A stretch of 64,000 nucleotides of DNA from Alteraurantiacibacter aestuarii (lineage in GTDB: Bacteria > Pseudomonadota > Alphaproteobacteria > Sphingomonadales > Sphingomonadaceae). The notes beneath the pieces were generated by a model. It was not told the origin of the DNA. It saw only the letters and a list, made by a program, of their open reading frames with translations, and did not search any database. Location: contig NZ_WTYY01000002.1 in assembly GCF_009827405.1 (NCBI RefSeq), forward strand, positions 310,001-374,000. The letters run 5' to 3'. Position 1 is the first letter of the stretch, and each line of letters begins with the position of its first letter. Both the position numbers and the translations under genes were made by a program. This document shows positions 63,126 to 64,000 of the stretch, piece by piece.

Positions 63126-64000
63126 ATGGCCGGAATGGTGCCTTTCGACTGGGCAGACCCCCTCAATCTGGACGACCAGCTTACCGACGAAGAGCGGATG
63201 ATCCGCGAAGCCGCGCACGGCTTTGCGCAAGACGTGCTGCAACCGCGCGTGATCGACGACTTCCGCGACGAGGTGGACGCATCCGAACTGTTCCCCTTGA
63301 TGGGAGAGGCGGGGCTGCTGGGCGTGACTGTGCCCGATGAATATGGCGGCGCGGGTGCCAGCTATGTCGCCTATGGCCTTGTCGCGCGCGAGATTGAGCG
63401 GGTCGATTCGGGTTACCGCTCAATGGCCTCTGTCCAGTCCAGCCTGGTGATGTATCCGATCCACGCTTACGGCTCCGAAGAGCAGAAGCAGAAGTACCTG
63501 CCGCGCCTCGCCAGCGGTGAACTGATCGGCTGCTTTGGCCTGACCGAGCCCGATGCGGGCTCCGACCCTGCCGGCATGCTGACCACCGCCAAGAAGGATG
63601 GCGATGGCTACACCATCAGCGGTTCCAAGACGTGGATTTCCAACTCACCCTTCGCCGATGTGTTCATCGTGTGGGCCAAGTCAGAAGCGCATGGCGGCAA
63701 GATCCGCGGCTTCATTCTGGAAAAGGGCATGGCGGGACTTTCCGCGCCCAAGATCGGCGGCAAGCTTTCGCTACGCGCCAGCACCACCGGCATGATCCAG
63801 ATGGACGAGGTCAAGCTGCCCGCCGATGCCCTGCTGCCCGGCGTGGAGGGGATCAAGGGGCCGTTCGGCTGCCTCAACCGCGCACGTTACGGCATCAGCT
63901 GGGGCGTTCTGGGTGCGGCGGAATTCTGCCTGCATGCCGCGCGCCAGTATGGCCTCGATCGCAAGCAGTTCGGCAAGCCGCTCGCCGCCAACCAGCTGTT
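63126..64000 (+). CDS. gcdH: Acyl-CoA dehydrogenase, glutaryl-CoA dehydrogenase type (5' part)
   Basis: About 291 residues are visible; the gene runs off the window. It matches the GcdH type: [60 protein letters not shown] and [20 protein letters not shown], then [20 protein letters not shown]. The last stretch fits glutaryl-CoA dehydrogenase better than general acyl-CoA dehydrogenases. It oxidatively decarboxylates glutaryl-CoA in lysine and tryptophan breakdown. AAGGAG lies nine bases before the ATG. The catalytic Glu lies beyond the window. Confidence 0.9.
   Translation, partial: MAGMVPFDWADPLNLDDQLTDEERMIREAAHGFAQDVLQPRVIDDFRDEVDASELFPLMGEAGLLGVTVPDEYGGAGASYVAYGLVAREIERVDSGYRSMASVQSSLVMYPIHAYGSEEQKQKYLPRLASGELIGCFGLTEPDAGSDPAGMLTTAKKDGDGYTISGSKTWISNSPFADVFIVWAKSEAHGGKIRGFILEKGMAGLSAPKIGGKLSLRASTTGMIQMDEVKLPADALLPGVEGIKGPFGCLNRARYGISWGVLGAAEFCLHAARQYGLDRKQFGKPLAANQL

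Overview
This is a gene-dense (no intergenic gap over about 225 bp), GC-rich alphaproteobacterial chromosome segment. It most likely comes from Sphingomonadales, perhaps Erythrobacteraceae. That placement is an inference from gene order: an aa3 oxidase cluster running into SURF1 and thrC, hemC-hemD followed by a mitofilin-like protein, serC-serA behind a structured leader, an FnrL-type regulator with four cysteines, many short lipoproteins and DUF3617 proteins, and degenerate receiver-type regulators. No insertion sequence, prophage, CRISPR array or rRNA operon was seen. One tRNA-Val(UAC) is present.

Layout. 1-5.6 kb: the 3' end of a YgfZ-like protein, a TetR regulator divergent from a metal-dependent hydrolase, a GNAT enzyme, rplU-rpmA with a promoter, leader hairpin and terminator, a lipoprotein, an FnrL regulator, and a membrane protein with an FNR box upstream. 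5.6-9.9 kb: moaA-moaD-moaE, FolB with a small coupled partner, a DUF1499 protein and an rRNA-type methyltransferase. 9.9-17.9 kb: the aa3 cytochrome oxidase operon ctaC-ctaD-ctaB-(41-aa protein)-ctaG-ctaE-DUF983-SURF1-thrC. 18-23.4 kb: a tightly overlapping run pyrE-pdxJ-acpS-lepB-AI-2E permease-DUF3089 hydrolase-ruvX.

23.4-25.4 kb holds the most unusual locus. A 53-codon peptide gene with a strong ribosome site is followed by two translationally coupled genes of unrecognised families. Both products look like a cupin-type beta core with a helical HEAT-like tail. This resembles a precursor peptide with dedicated maturation proteins, although no known RiPP class could be assigned. A CysG-like protein whose SUMT domain is cut short lies beside it.

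26-31.8 kb: lysA, a small lipoprotein, argH, a TlpA-like lipoprotein, a Tat-exported intradiol-dioxygenase-like protein and a FAD monooxygenase. 32-42 kb: a receiver-like/winged-helix regulator, purA, an esterase, TrhO, a GST, hisZ, serA, serC and an extensin-like lipoprotein. 42-47.9 kb: a LuxR-type regulator, then the Anbu proteasome-like cluster (Anbu, transglutaminase, alpha-E, circularly permuted ATP-grasp) and an alpha/beta hydrolase. 48-64 kb: two DUF3617 lipoproteins, uvrB, a lipoprotein, a DsbD/ScsB reductase, a UbiH-type hydroxylase, a mitofilin-like protein, hemD, hemC, tsaD, gpsA, a polysaccharide flippase, an OmpA-domain protein, a 29-aa membrane peptide, a helix-hairpin-helix membrane protein and the start of a glutaryl-CoA dehydrogenase-type gene.

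Transcription signals recur in a common form: a TTGAC-like -35, a 16-17 bp spacer, then a TA(T/G)(A/C/G)GG-like -10 (rplU, ctaC, serC, purA). Many neighbouring genes overlap as ATGA, GTGA, TTGA or TAATG, so translational coupling is widespread.
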